A DNA stretch of 64,000 bases, taken from contig PEZS01000011.1 of assembly GCA_002778785.1 (NCBI GenBank), positions 256,995-320,994 of the forward strand, written 5' to 3'. Shown here piece after piece: positions 1-8,832 of this stretch. The notes below the pieces were generated by a model. The model saw nothing but the letters and a program-made list of their open reading frames with translations, was not told where the DNA came from and searched no databases. Source of the DNA: Bdellovibrionales bacterium CG10_big_fil_rev_8_21_14_0_10_45_34 (GTDB lineage: Bacteria > Bdellovibrionota > Bdellovibrionia > Bdellovibrionales > 1-14-0-10-45-34). Position 1 is the stretch's first letter; each line of letters starts with the position of its first letter. Position numbers and translations under genes: made by a program.

Positions 1-1165
1 AGCTCTCGAAATTCTTGAGAGTAAAAAAGTTGATTTGTTGATCACCGATATTTCAATGCCGGGCATGAACGGCTTAGAACTCATAAGAAGTCTTCGCGAA
101 AGAAATATATCCGCCGAAGTGATCACTCTTACTGGTGCCGGCTCTAGTTCTGATCGACAAACTGCCGAGTCCTTGAATGTATATGAGTACCTTGTGAAGC
201 CAATTAAAAATGAACAACTCAAAAGCCTCATCACCGAATGTTTGATTTTTTCCGAGGCATCTCGGGCCTCTCAACATCTCGCAACGAAGCGTGTTCATAG
301 CTCAAGGTTTGATAATCTGACGGTACCCGTAGAAAAAGAGAATATTGCGATTCTGCGTGAACTGGCCAAAGAACACGAGGTCGCCATGGGAACGATCATC
401 GATCGCGCACTCGCTCTCTACTTGAAAGATTCAAGGCAACACAGCCCTACTCTCGATGAACCAGAAAGTCGCATTGAGATGGATAGACTCATAGAGCTGA
501 GTCAGATTTCCTCAGGTATTGCTCACGAAATAAACAATCCCCTTTCGATAGTTTTCTCTAAAATCAGTTTGTATCAGGATCGCCTAAGAAGCGGTACTGT
601 TCCTTCGGCGAATGAATTTGTAGACTTTCTTGATAGGATTAATCACAACCTGCAAAGGGTCTTTGAAATTGTACGCGGGCTAAAAAGCCTCTCTAGAAAC
701 AACGAAACGGATACTCCCCAAAGTGCGAGCGTCAAAGAAATCATTAATGAAGCCCTCGCTCTAAAACGCAAAGACCTCGCTGAGCTCTCTGTAAGAGTTC
801 ACTTAAATTTGGAGAACGTGAACGTCAACATCCAATGCCGCAAAGGCCAAATACTACAGATTTTCAACAACCTGATCTCTAACTCTCTCTACGCCTTCAA
901 GAACGTAACTATTCCAGAAATAACTATCGATGTTGTTGAAGAAGCAGAAACCATTAAAATTTTCTTCAAAGACAATGGCCCAGGAATACCCGAAAATATT
1001 CAAGACAAGGTTTTCTCTCCGTTTTTTACAACAAAGCCACAAGGAGTTGGGACTGGCCTTGGGTTAAGTGTTTGCTCTCAAATTGCGAGCCAGCACGGGG
1101 GCCGCCTGCTTCTGGATTGTAGTAAGGGTAAGTCTTGTTTTTGTTTGGAACTTCCCAAACATTAA
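1..1165 (+). CDS. Receiver-histidine kinase hybrid (5' end outside window)
   Basis: Two-component sensor kinase preceded by a receiver domain. The reading frame is open back to the first base, so the start lies upstream; a TTG at 35 is not a credible start because it falls inside the receiver. Numbering from that TTG: probable phospho-acceptor Asp5 (ITDISMPGMNG), conserved Thr33 and Lys55 of the receiver; a segment at about 93-132 that reads like a ribbon-helix-helix fold; H-box His164 in GIAHEINNPL; N-box around 279-286; DNGPGIP (313-319); FFTTKP and the GTGLGL glycine box (339-344). No transmembrane segment is visible, so the protein is probably cytoplasmic. The stop codon overlaps the convergent lipB stop by 4 bases. 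Signal and partner regulator cannot be read from sequence. Confidence 0.9.
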   Translation, partial: ALEILESKKVDLLITDISMPGMNGLELIRSLRERNISAEVITLTGAGSSSDRQTAESLNVYEYLVKPIKNEQLKSLITECLIFSEASRASQHLATKRVHSSRFDNLTVPVEKENIAILRELAKEHEVAMGTIIDRALALYLKDSRQHSPTLDEPESRIEMDRLIELSQISSGIAHEINNPLSIVFSKISLYQDRLRSGTVPSANEFVDFLDRINHNLQRVFEIVRGLKSLSRNNETDTPQSASVKEIINEALALKRKDLAELSVRVHLNLENVNVNIQCRKGQILQIFNNLISNSLYAFKNVTIPEITIDVVEEAETIKIFFKDNGPGIPENIQDKVFSPFFTTKPQGVGTGLGLSVCSQIASQHGGRLLLDCSKGKSCFCLELPKH

Positions 1166-1773
1166 ACCAGCGTCCGGTACTCCTCTTTAAGACTTTCTAT
1201 CCAAAGTTCTTTAACTTCTTCATACGATACATCTCTTTGTAGTAGCGTACTAAGATCAGACATCACATCAGCATTGAAACCACACGGATTCATGCCTTCA
1301 AAGGCGACATTATCTTTTTTGAAGTTCAGAGCGACCCCATGAAACGAGATCCAGTGCCGAACAGCAATTCCAATTGAGGCGACTTTTTTTTCACCTACCC
1401 ATACTCCTGTTGAACCATCCACTCTGGCCGCTAACAAATCCAATTTACCCAGCACTCGCAGGACTGTTTGCTCAAGCGATCTCAAATACTTGTGGATGTC
1501 ACGCCCGCGCTGTCTAAGATCCAGAATTGGATAGCACACGATCTGCCCCTGACCGTGATAGGTAGCTCTTCCGCCGCGCTCAGTTTCTTCGATTTGGCCA
1601 TGCCAATTAAAGACATCACCCGGTTTTGTACCTCGGCCTAAAGTCACGACCGAGGGATGCTGACAGAAATAGATTACTTCTGATGTGGGGTTGTCTCGCA
1701 CTTGACTGACTGTATTCAGCTGAAGCTCATTAGCCTCTCGATAATCAATAAGCCCGAGATCGTGAATTCGCAT
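1162..1773 (-). CDS. lipB: Octanoyl-[acyl carrier protein]:protein transferase LipB
   Basis: Transfers octanoate from acyl carrier protein to the lipoyl-domain lysine of 2-oxoacid dehydrogenase E2 and related proteins, the first step of lipoate assembly in the cytoplasm. The 203-residue length fits the family. Visible motifs: CQHPSVVTLGRG (37-48), RGGRATYHGQGQ (66-77), catalytic Lys130 in EKKVASIG, HGVALN (145-150) and the acyl-thioester Cys164 in NPCGFN. The ATG at 1773 has an AAGG ribosome site 8 bases upstream. It is the last gene of the operon lipA-E2-lpdA-lipB, 29 bases after lpdA, so the modifying enzymes are expressed with their substrate protein. Confidence 0.95.
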   Translation of the reverse strand: MRIHDLGLIDYREANELQLNTVSQVRDNPTSEVIYFCQHPSVVTLGRGTKPGDVFNWHGQIEETERGGRATYHGQGQIVCYPILDLRQRGRDIHKYLRSLEQTVLRVLGKLDLLAARVDGSTGVWVGEKKVASIGIAVRHWISFHGVALNFKKDNVAFEGMNPCGFNADVMSDLSTLLQRDVSYEEVKELWIESLKEEYRTLV

Positions 1774-1802
1774 AACTGTGGCCTTCTCAGCAAGTCATAT
1801 GA

Positions 1803-3266
1803 CTATCGAGGGGTCGCCTCTTTAGAGCGCCCATTTGACTTTGAAAGCGGTCGCTGAATGACGTGAATAGCGTGGCCTAGAGTTGCCTCTGCCGCCTCCA
1901 TCATAGTCTCACCAAGTGTTGGGTGTGGATGAATCGTCAACGCAATGTCCTCAAGTCTAGCGGACATTTCAATGGCTAAAGCCGCCTCACTAATAAGATT
2001 GCTCGCCTCCACTCCGACAATATGAACGCCTAGAATGATGTTTGTTTTTGCATCTGCTATCATCTTAACGAAGCCGTCAGTCTCCATGAGAGAAACGGCC
2101 CTTCCGTTAGCTGCCAAAGGAAACTTCGCAATTTTAAGATCGGCGTAGCCCGCTTGCTTAGCTTCTTCCTCAGTCATGCCCGCGGAAGCAATTTCTGGAT
2201 CCGTAAATATGACTGCCGGGACTGTTTTCACGTCATACGCACGATTCGTACCCGCCATCACTTCGGCAACTAAAACACCTTCATAAGAAGCCTTGTGTGC
2301 CAACATTGGCTGACAAGCGATATCGCCGATCGCGTAGACTCCCGGTAGGCTTGTCCTTCGTTGAGCGTCTACCTTAACGAAACCCTTCTCATCGATCTGA
2401 ATGCCGATTTTTTTTAGGTTCATCTGATCCGAATTCGGCTTGCGGCCTACGGTCACAAGGATTTTATCCCCTTCGAATGTTTTCTTTTCTCCTGCAACGA
2501 TCGCTTCTACAACAAGTGCTTTGCCAGACTTTTTGTACCCATTCGCTTTTGCCTGGGTAACCAGTTCGACTCCCAATTTTTTTAATTTACGAATCACAAC
2601 CTGAACGCATTCTTTGTCAGCTACCCCAAAAAGAAAATCTTGGGCTGCCTCAAGTACGGTGACTTTTGACCCTAGTTTCGCCAAAAAACCCGCTATCTCT
2701 AAACCGATGTAGCCACCACCAATGACGACAAGCTTTTTAGGTAATTCGTTTAAAGCAAGGCCGCCTGTTGATGAAAGCACATTCTTTTCATCAAACGCAA
2801 AGCCTGGAATCTCGATGGGCCTTGAGCCTGTGGCAATAACGAAATTCTTCGCGAGTATTGTTATCTCACCCTCTGCCTGCGACTTCACTACAAGTTCTTT
2901 TGACGAAGAAAAATGCGCTTCGCCCTCTATAATCTCTACGCCGTTTCCTTTAAGTAGTTGCTTAACTCCTGATGACATTCTTTCGCAAACTGATGTTTTC
3001 CATTTTTGAAGCTGAGGCATATCCAGCTTCACTTCTGAGCTCAACTTCAAGCCCATCTCTGCGGCATCATGATTCATACGATGAAAAAAGTGGGCCGCCG
3101 AGATCATTGCCTTTGAGGGAATACAGCCGACGTTCAAACAAACCCCGCCCAAATATTCTCGCTCAATTACACAAGTGGACAACCCTAGCTGCGCTGAGCG
3201 AATTGCAGAAACATATCCACCTGGCCCTGCGCCGATGACACACACATCAAAATTTTTAGTACTCAT
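1803..3266 (-). CDS. lpdA: Dihydrolipoyl dehydrogenase (E3)
   Basis: FAD enzyme that reoxidises dihydrolipoyl groups of the E2 core and passes electrons to NAD+. The 487-residue protein shows the N-terminal FAD motif GAGPGGYVSA (12-21), the redox-active disulfide Cys43/Cys48 (GGVCLNVGCIPSKAM), the second dinucleotide motif GGGYIGLE, the FAD-binding YAIGD segment, and the active-site pair His448/Glu453 (HPHPTLGE). The start ATG has a GAGGA site that overlaps the stop codon of the E2 gene, with only 7 bases between the genes, which suggests translational coupling. A short charged tail after the usual C-terminus (SKSNGRSKEATPR) is slightly longer than is common. Confidence 0.96.
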   Translation of the reverse strand: MSTKNFDVCVIGAGPGGYVSAIRSAQLGLSTCVIEREYLGGVCLNVGCIPSKAMISAAHFFHRMNHDAAEMGLKLSSEVKLDMPQLQKWKTSVCERMSSGVKQLLKGNGVEIIEGEAHFSSSKELVVKSQAEGEITILAKNFVIATGSRPIEIPGFAFDEKNVLSSTGGLALNELPKKLVVIGGGYIGLEIAGFLAKLGSKVTVLEAAQDFLFGVADKECVQVVIRKLKKLGVELVTQAKANGYKKSGKALVVEAIVAGEKKTFEGDKILVTVGRKPNSDQMNLKKIGIQIDEKGFVKVDAQRRTSLPGVYAIGDIACQPMLAHKASYEGVLVAEVMAGTNRAYDVKTVPAVIFTDPEIASAGMTEEEAKQAGYADLKIAKFPLAANGRAVSLMETDGFVKMIADAKTNIILGVHIVGVEASNLISEAALAIEMSARLEDIALTIHPHPTLGETMMEAAEATLGHAIHVIQRPLSKSNGRSKEATPR

Positions 3267-3273
3267 ATTTTCC

Positions 3274-4587
3274 TCATAACATATCCATCATAAGTCGACC
3301 CGGGCTTTCTAACCTCGCCACAAAAGCTTTCAGAAAATTCGCAGCAACGGCGCCATCGATAAGTCTATGATCTGCAGTAATTGTAACATTCATGACGTGG
3401 GCAGCTTGAACTTCTTTACCAACAAACACCGGTCGCTGAGAAATTTTGTACATACCAAGTATAGCCACCTCCGGGTGATTGATAATTGGCGTTGCGTAGG
3501 TACCACCAATGCTTCCGATGTTTGTAATGCTAATGGTCGCTCCCTTTAGTTCATCTAAAGCCAGTTTTCCAGCACGCGCTTTTTCGCCGAGCTCTATAAT
3601 CTCTTGGCTGAGTTCAACGATGGTTTTTTGATCAGCGTTCTTAATCACAGGAACAACTAGCCCCTGTGGCGTGTCAGCCGCAAAGCCGATATTGAAATAG
3701 CTTTTATAGACGATTTCTCCTGCTGCATCATCGATGCTGGCATTAAACATCCTAAAGTCTCTCATTGTGGCAATGAGGGCCTTAATAACAAAAGGCAAAT
3801 AGGTTAATTTGATTCCCTGTTTTTGCAGCTCATCTTTCATTTTTGAACGAAGCTCTACCAAATCTGTAACATTGGCTTCATCCATCAGTGTAAAGTGTGG
3901 CACTATCTGTTTGCTAAGCTGCATTTTTTCAGCAATCTTTTTACGAATCCCTTTCAAAGGCTCTCTCACTTCAAGCTGCGAACTGTCTGATTTATAAGGA
4001 ACTCTTGGCATCTGCGATTTGGCGACTGCAGGGCTAGATGTCGTCCCATTTCGCCCACCAAGAACGTCCTCTCTTGTGACTCTTCCCGCAAGTCCGGTTC
4101 CATTCAGTGTATTAAGATCGACACTCAGTTCTCGTGCCAATCGTCTAGTAGACGGAGTCGCTAACACGCTCGAGTCTGCAGCAGGTGGATACACATCAAG
4201 CCCACCTGAGGAAAAAGCTTGTACGGCTGCACCCGCTGAAGGTCCACTGGTGCTTGGGGGTTTTTGCGATTTCGCGGCAAAGGCGGTGGTGGCTACCGAA
4301 GGGCTTTGTGATTTTGGAGTTTCCGCCTTAACTGCCGCGCTCTTTACCTTCGCTTCGATCGTCGCCAATGTTGTACCGACTTCGATAACATCGCCTTCTT
4401 TTGCCTTCAGCTCTTTGATGACGCCATCAAAAGGGCTTGGAACCTGAACCGTTGCTTTATCAGTCATTAGGTCTGCAATAGGTTGATCTGCTTTTACAGC
4501 ATCGCCTTGCTTTACCAGCCACTTTACAAGTTCACCCTCTGTGACTCCTTCACCTAATTCGTTCAGCTTGATTTCGTCAGATGCCAT
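3274..4587 (-). CDS. pdhC: 2-oxoacid dehydrogenase E2, dihydrolipoyllysine acyltransferase
   Basis: Core acyltransferase of a pyruvate (or branched-chain 2-oxoacid) dehydrogenase complex. Domains in order: one lipoyl domain with the modified Lys44 in MTDKATVQV; an Ala/Pro/Ser-rich linker; a peripheral-subunit-binding domain (STRRLARELSVD, then GLAGRVTREDVL); and the catalytic domain ending with the HxxxDG-type motif ADHRLIDGA. I start at the ATG at 4587 (MASDEIKL), 7 bases after AGGAG, rather than at an in-frame TTG two codons earlier. It overlaps the 3' end of lipA by 11 bases. No E1 gene adjoins it; the AceE-type E1 at 17494 is the obvious partner in this window. Sequence alone does not settle whether pyruvate is the main substrate. 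Confidence 0.93.
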   Translation of the reverse strand: MASDEIKLNELGEGVTEGELVKWLVKQGDAVKADQPIADLMTDKATVQVPSPFDGVIKELKAKEGDVIEVGTTLATIEAKVKSAAVKAETPKSQSPSVATTAFAAKSQKPPSTSGPSAGAAVQAFSSGGLDVYPPAADSSVLATPSTRRLARELSVDLNTLNGTGLAGRVTREDVLGGRNGTTSSPAVAKSQMPRVPYKSDSSQLEVREPLKGIRKKIAEKMQLSKQIVPHFTLMDEANVTDLVELRSKMKDELQKQGIKLTYLPFVIKALIATMRDFRMFNASIDDAAGEIVYKSYFNIGFAADTPQGLVVPVIKNADQKTIVELSQEIIELGEKARAGKLALDELKGATISITNIGSIGGTYATPIINHPEVAILGMYKISQRPVFVGKEVQAAHVMNVTITADHRLIDGAVAANFLKAFVARLESPGRLMMDML

Positions 4588-5494
4588 TTTCAATCTCCTT
4601 TGAACTTGAACGATTCTTTTCGATGACGCCTTTCATGAAGTACTCGGCTGCTTTGTAAGAGCTTCGCACTAAAGGCCCACTTGCTACATACAAAAAGCCC
4701 ATCTGCTCAGCAATCACTTTCCAATTATCAAACTCCTTTGGCGAGTAAAAACGCTCTACTTTGAGGTGACGTTTGGTTGGCTGCAAATATTGGCCGAATG
4801 TGACAACATCGCATCCCACGTTTCTTAGATCCTGAAGCGTTTGAACGACTTCTTCTTCATTTTCGCCAAGTCCCAGCATAATGCTGCTCTTTGTATAGCG
4901 AGTTTCATCAAAATCTTTTACTGCCTTCAACACATCCATTGTCTGTTGGTAGCCAGCCCTTGGGTCACGCACTTTTTTTGTTAGCTTCTCAACAGTTTCG
5001 ATGTTTTGCGCAAAAACGTCTGGCATTTCATCGACGATCACCTTTATAAGATCCTTATTCCCCTTGAAATCTGGAGTCAGCACTTCGATAAGAAGCTTCG
5101 GATTGTATTTTTTAATGGTACGAATGCACTCAGCAAAATGACCTGCACCTTCGTCGGGCAAATCATCGCGATCTACCGAGGTAATAACAACGTAGTCCAA
5201 TTTTAGTTGAGCAATAGCCCAACCAACTTTCTTGGGTTCATCTAAATCGATTTTGCCTTTAGGGTTGCCTGTTTTTACAGCGCAGAATCGACACCCTCTG
5301 GTGCATACCTCTCCCATGAGCATGAAAGTTGCCGTGCCACCACTCCAACACTCGCCAATGTTTGGGCACTTAGCCTCTTGGCACACCGTGGCTAAGTTGA
5401 GGTCTTTCAGCATCGATTTTATTTCGGTGTATTGAGGCCCACCTGGTGCCTTCACGCGGAGCCACTCTGGTTTTGGCTGAAATCTAGCCGTCAT
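4577..5494 (-). CDS. lipA: Lipoyl synthase LipA
   Basis: Radical-SAM enzyme that inserts two sulfurs into the octanoyl chain bound to E2. The 305-residue protein has both iron-sulfur cluster sites: auxiliary cluster cysteines 38, 43 and 49 (CQEAKCPNIGEC), radical-SAM cysteines 64, 68 and 71 (CTRGCRFC), and the conserved RSSY at 277-280 that supplies the serine ligand of the auxiliary cluster. The ATG has AGGAG 6 bases upstream. It is the first gene of the leftward lipA-E2-lpdA-lipB operon; the roughly 200 bases between it and the divergent AsmA-like gene must hold both promoters. The enzyme and its substrate protein are thus co-transcribed. Confidence 0.97.
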   Translation of the reverse strand: MTARFQPKPEWLRVKAPGGPQYTEIKSMLKDLNLATVCQEAKCPNIGECWSGGTATFMLMGEVCTRGCRFCAVKTGNPKGKIDLDEPKKVGWAIAQLKLDYVVITSVDRDDLPDEGAGHFAECIRTIKKYNPKLLIEVLTPDFKGNKDLIKVIVDEMPDVFAQNIETVEKLTKKVRDPRAGYQQTMDVLKAVKDFDETRYTKSSIMLGLGENEEEVVQTLQDLRNVGCDVVTFGQYLQPTKRHLKVERFYSPKEFDNWKVIAEQMGFLYVASGPLVRSSYKAAEYFMKGVIEKNRSSSKEIENGI

Positions 5495-5695
5495 TTTTTA
5501 CTCCTAGACTCTTGAACTTGTATCGAGGGGAGTCGGCAAAGTCTATGAATTTCCCTCCGCAATTCATGTATTGGCCATCAGGCTGAGAATTCGAAAAAAG
5601 ATTTGCTACCTTTCGGATCGGTTTGAGACCCTAAAGGAGACTCAGTGACTCTGCCTCAAAGCTTTCAATTCAGGCTCGTAAAGGAATGACATTTC

Positions 5696-8600
5696 ATGAA
5701 GCGATTTTTGATATGGTTCGTAATTTTCTACGTGGTTTTAGCTGCCGTCGTTGTATTTGTGGGACCCAAGATAGCCAGTCCTTATCTTAAACAATTGATC
5801 ATCGAAAAGGCCCAACAAGAAGCCGGAGTTGAGCTACAGATTGGAGCTCTCAACCTTGAAGTGCTGCCCGCACCACGAGTGGACCTATCAGATGTGAAAG
5901 TAACACATCCCACATTTGGTTTCTCTGCCGATCTCAGTTGGGTGACACTTCAATCTCATTGGAACAAAGAACTTTTTGAAGGACGTCCAGATATATATGT
6001 GACAGTTCAAAAAGGAAGTTCTGTGATTAAATATGCGTCTTCACCTGACGCAGAAATCCCACCCGCCCCGGAGCCAACTACTTACACAGCCATTGATACT
6101 TCGCGGCTACCTGTTAAGCCCAAAATTCACTTCAATTTAACTCAGTTTGCGCTGGATGTCCTCTTTAGCGACCCAAAAGAAGAGTCTACGCCCTCGGATC
6201 CTGATCCAAAAGACGACGAAGCTCTCACCCCAGATTCTAGTTCGACGCCGCAGAAGGGAACCCGCGCTGCGAACATCTTCATAAGAGAAATCGACATAAC
6301 ACTTGATACGCAAAACAATTCTCTTAGCCTAAGTCTTGACTCAGAAATAAAGTCAAATTCTCCAATCGGCCCCATTGACATTCCAATTAAATGGCAAAGT
6401 GAATGGCTTTTAGACAGCATCAATAAAATTGAGATTCAAAAAAGCAAACTGACAGTTGCTGACTTGCCAATCAATGTCAGCGGACAATTTCTTCCGCCAA
6501 AAGACAGTCACAACTGGGTGATTGGAATTCCCTCGCTCGATCTCAGCTCCATCAGTTGGCAGCCAAGCTTCTTGCCTTTGAAGAACTGGACGGGGCATTT
6601 GATATTTTCTACGCAGCTCAGAAAAGACGAAATGGGTTGGTCGGCCGCAGGCGGGCTAGAGGCGCGAAACATCGGTGCCGTTGTTGGTTTGGCACAGACG
6701 GACTACGAGGTAAAAGGCCCGATTTCGGCAAATATGAAAGTGAATTATTCTTTTAGAAAAGAGGAACTTACAGTCGAGCCCTTTTCTCTCAGCGTAAATG
6801 CCAGTGAGCTGGCGATAAGACACGGTCAGATTTTTGAAAAACCTGCAAACACACACCTTTCTCTAGAAACCAGTGGTCGACTCGATCGAGAATATCTCAC
6901 CGTCCACATGTTTCGAACTCAACTTTCTAAACTACGGGCACAAGGATCTCTGAGATGGCCAATGAAAAATAAGGTCGTGCCGTTTCAATCAACATTTGAA
7001 CTCGCAGAAACTGATTTGAAAGGGCTCGAAAAACTGTTTCCGCTGGCGGCAAAGCATCCCTTAACGGGAAAGATGAAAATGCAGGTGTCTGTGAGCGGGC
7101 GCAAAGTTGACCCTTGGACTGCTTGGACAACTACCATTGAAAGCCTCGAACTTGACAGTGTTTCAGGACGACTAGACTACGCAGATCAAAAAACCGAGAT
7201 CAGAGGTCCGTTTACGGCTGATGCCAATATGCGGGGCCGTTTATTGGGCTGGATACCCCTGCAATCCGCCCTTACGGCGAAAATAGATCTTAGCTCTCTT
7301 TCCATAAGGGACTCACAGTTCCTTACAAAAAAACAAGGGCTGCCGCTGAGAATTCAAGCGCAGTGGAGTTCAAAACGAAACCTACTCAGCGTCAAAAACT
7401 TTCAGGTCATTACCCCGGCAGGCACCGCAAATATTATCGGCGAGATTTCTAACTTGTTATTGAAACCCGGCATGAACTTTTCTCAGCTTCAGCCTCATCT
7501 AAATGTGAAACTAAAGACATCCCCCATCGACCTTTCAGCGGCTCAAAATCTTTCTCCAATGCTTAGTAACAAACGACTATCAGGAAAGGTTCAGTTAGAA
7601 CAAAATCTCATTGGACAGTATTCCTCCAAAGATACCTTTTTAGAGCAAAACCTAAGGTCTACTGGAACAATCACCTTTCTCGCTGATGAGTTAATCATCC
7701 CTCAAAACAGTTCGGCGCAAACAGGTGGGCTAGCAGGATCGACAGACCCTCAACAGAAGAAACGCGAGCCATTATTTGAACTCCCTGAGGGGAAATTTAT
7801 AGACCAGATGTCTCAAGCCTTAAATATCGAAATTAAAAAAATGAACTTCGGATCTATGCAAGTCAAAAATCTTAAGACTAAATCGACATTCAAAAACCGA
7901 GTGGCGATGACGAGCGGATCTGTGTCTGAAGTCTTCGAAGGCCAACTTGTATTAAACGGGTTTCAAATAGACATGAAAGGAAAATTCCCTCAAAGCCAAG
8001 GGGCGATTAAGCTCACGCAGCTAAATATAGAAAAGGCCTTACATTGGTGGAACCCAGAGTGGTCAAAATACTTTGCCGGGAGCGCCACTGGCGAAATTCA
8101 GTGGAAATCGAGCCTGGAGACTCCTGTGAATGTGGATTCGGTGGTAGCCCGAGGATCAATGACAATTGAAAATGGACACTTTAGAACGCTGCCATTTGAA
8201 ACAATGATCGATGAAAAACTGGCACAACTTCCTGGGGTAGGCGAGAAAGCACGCCTACGAACGGGAGGGGCACGACTGAAACTGCTCGCGCCTTTTACGG
8301 TGAAAGAAGGCGCTATTCATTTAGCCTCCTTCAGAGCTATAAGCCCCGAAAAAAATGAATTGCTCTTAAACGGAAAGATGGGGTTCAACAAATCTCTCGA
8401 TCTTGAGGGAACAGCCTATCTCGTCGATGCGCCTATAAAAGGAAGCGTTCGAGAGGCCAACTCCGACCCTCAAGGTCGCCTAGAGGTTCCTATTCGAATC
8501 ACTGGCAGAGTCGACAAGCCTGACTTCGACGTTCAGCAGACTATTCTCACACAGTGGACGAAGCGAACTTTAGCTTTCGAAGCCAATAAAGTGAAGAATG

Positions 8601-8707
8601 TGGTAAACGACAATATAGAGCAGGGTAAACAAGAAATTCGAAATCGCGCCGGAGAAGAGCTCATCAAACAACGCAACAAAGTACTCGAGGACTTACTCAA
8701 GCAGTAA
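5696..8707 (+). CDS. AsmA family envelope protein
   Basis: Large AsmA-like protein of 1003 residues. An N-terminal transmembrane anchor (about 4-24) is followed by the typical AsmA opening, in which a helix leads to GVELQIGALNLEVLPAPRV and DLSDVKV. The middle is long, beta-rich and repetitive, and the C-terminal third has the AsmA-type pattern (EIQWKSSLETPV, GSMTIENGHFRTLPF). A Pro/Ser/Asp-rich insert at about 160-185 is probably a disordered loop. The protein is expected to be anchored in the inner membrane and to span the periplasm. Family members are linked to outer-membrane lipid homeostasis and are structurally related to bridge-like lipid carriers; the exact cargo here is unknown. An AAGGA site lies about 10 bases before the ATG. 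The last 50 residues are charged and helical. Confidence 0.85.
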   Translation: MKRFLIWFVIFYVVLAAVVVFVGPKIASPYLKQLIIEKAQQEAGVELQIGALNLEVLPAPRVDLSDVKVTHPTFGFSADLSWVTLQSHWNKELFEGRPDIYVTVQKGSSVIKYASSPDAEIPPAPEPTTYTAIDTSRLPVKPKIHFNLTQFALDVLFSDPKEESTPSDPDPKDDEALTPDSSSTPQKGTRAANIFIREIDITLDTQNNSLSLSLDSEIKSNSPIGPIDIPIKWQSEWLLDSINKIEIQKSKLTVADLPINVSGQFLPPKDSHNWVIGIPSLDLSSISWQPSFLPLKNWTGHLIFSTQLRKDEMGWSAAGGLEARNIGAVVGLAQTDYEVKGPISANMKVNYSFRKEELTVEPFSLSVNASELAIRHGQIFEKPANTHLSLETSGRLDREYLTVHMFRTQLSKLRAQGSLRWPMKNKVVPFQSTFELAETDLKGLEKLFPLAAKHPLTGKMKMQVSVSGRKVDPWTAWTTTIESLELDSVSGRLDYADQKTEIRGPFTADANMRGRLLGWIPLQSALTAKIDLSSLSIRDSQFLTKKQGLPLRIQAQWSSKRNLLSVKNFQVITPAGTANIIGEISNLLLKPGMNFSQLQPHLNVKLKTSPIDLSAAQNLSPMLSNKRLSGKVQLEQNLIGQYSSKDTFLEQNLRSTGTITFLADELIIPQNSSAQTGGLAGSTDPQQKKREPLFELPEGKFIDQMSQALNIEIKKMNFGSMQVKNLKTKSTFKNRVAMTSGSVSEVFEGQLVLNGFQIDMKGKFPQSQGAIKLTQLNIEKALHWWNPEWSKYFAGSATGEIQWKSSLETPVNVDSVVARGSMTIENGHFRTLPFETMIDEKLAQLPGVGEKARLRTGGARLKLLAPFTVKEGAIHLASFRAISPEKNELLLNGKMGFNKSLDLEGTAYLVDAPIKGSVREANSDPQGRLEVPIRITGRVDKPDFDVQQTILTQWTKRTLAFEANKVKNVVNDNIEQGKQEIRNRAGEELIKQRNKVLEDLLKQ

Positions 8708-8832
8708 AAGTATACATTCTTAATGCCTGTAAGCATTGCGCCATTTTCTTGAGATGATTATGATCGCTCTCCCGCCTCCAGTAGGTCTTTTTGAGCAAAC
8801 TCTTCGGGCAAATAACTTTATAGTCTCTGTTT

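Noticed and set aside
4019-4447. 142-codon ORF antisense to the E2 gene
   Set aside because: It mirrors the Ala/Pro/Ser-rich linker of E2, has no ribosome site and no protein-like pattern; a frame shadow.
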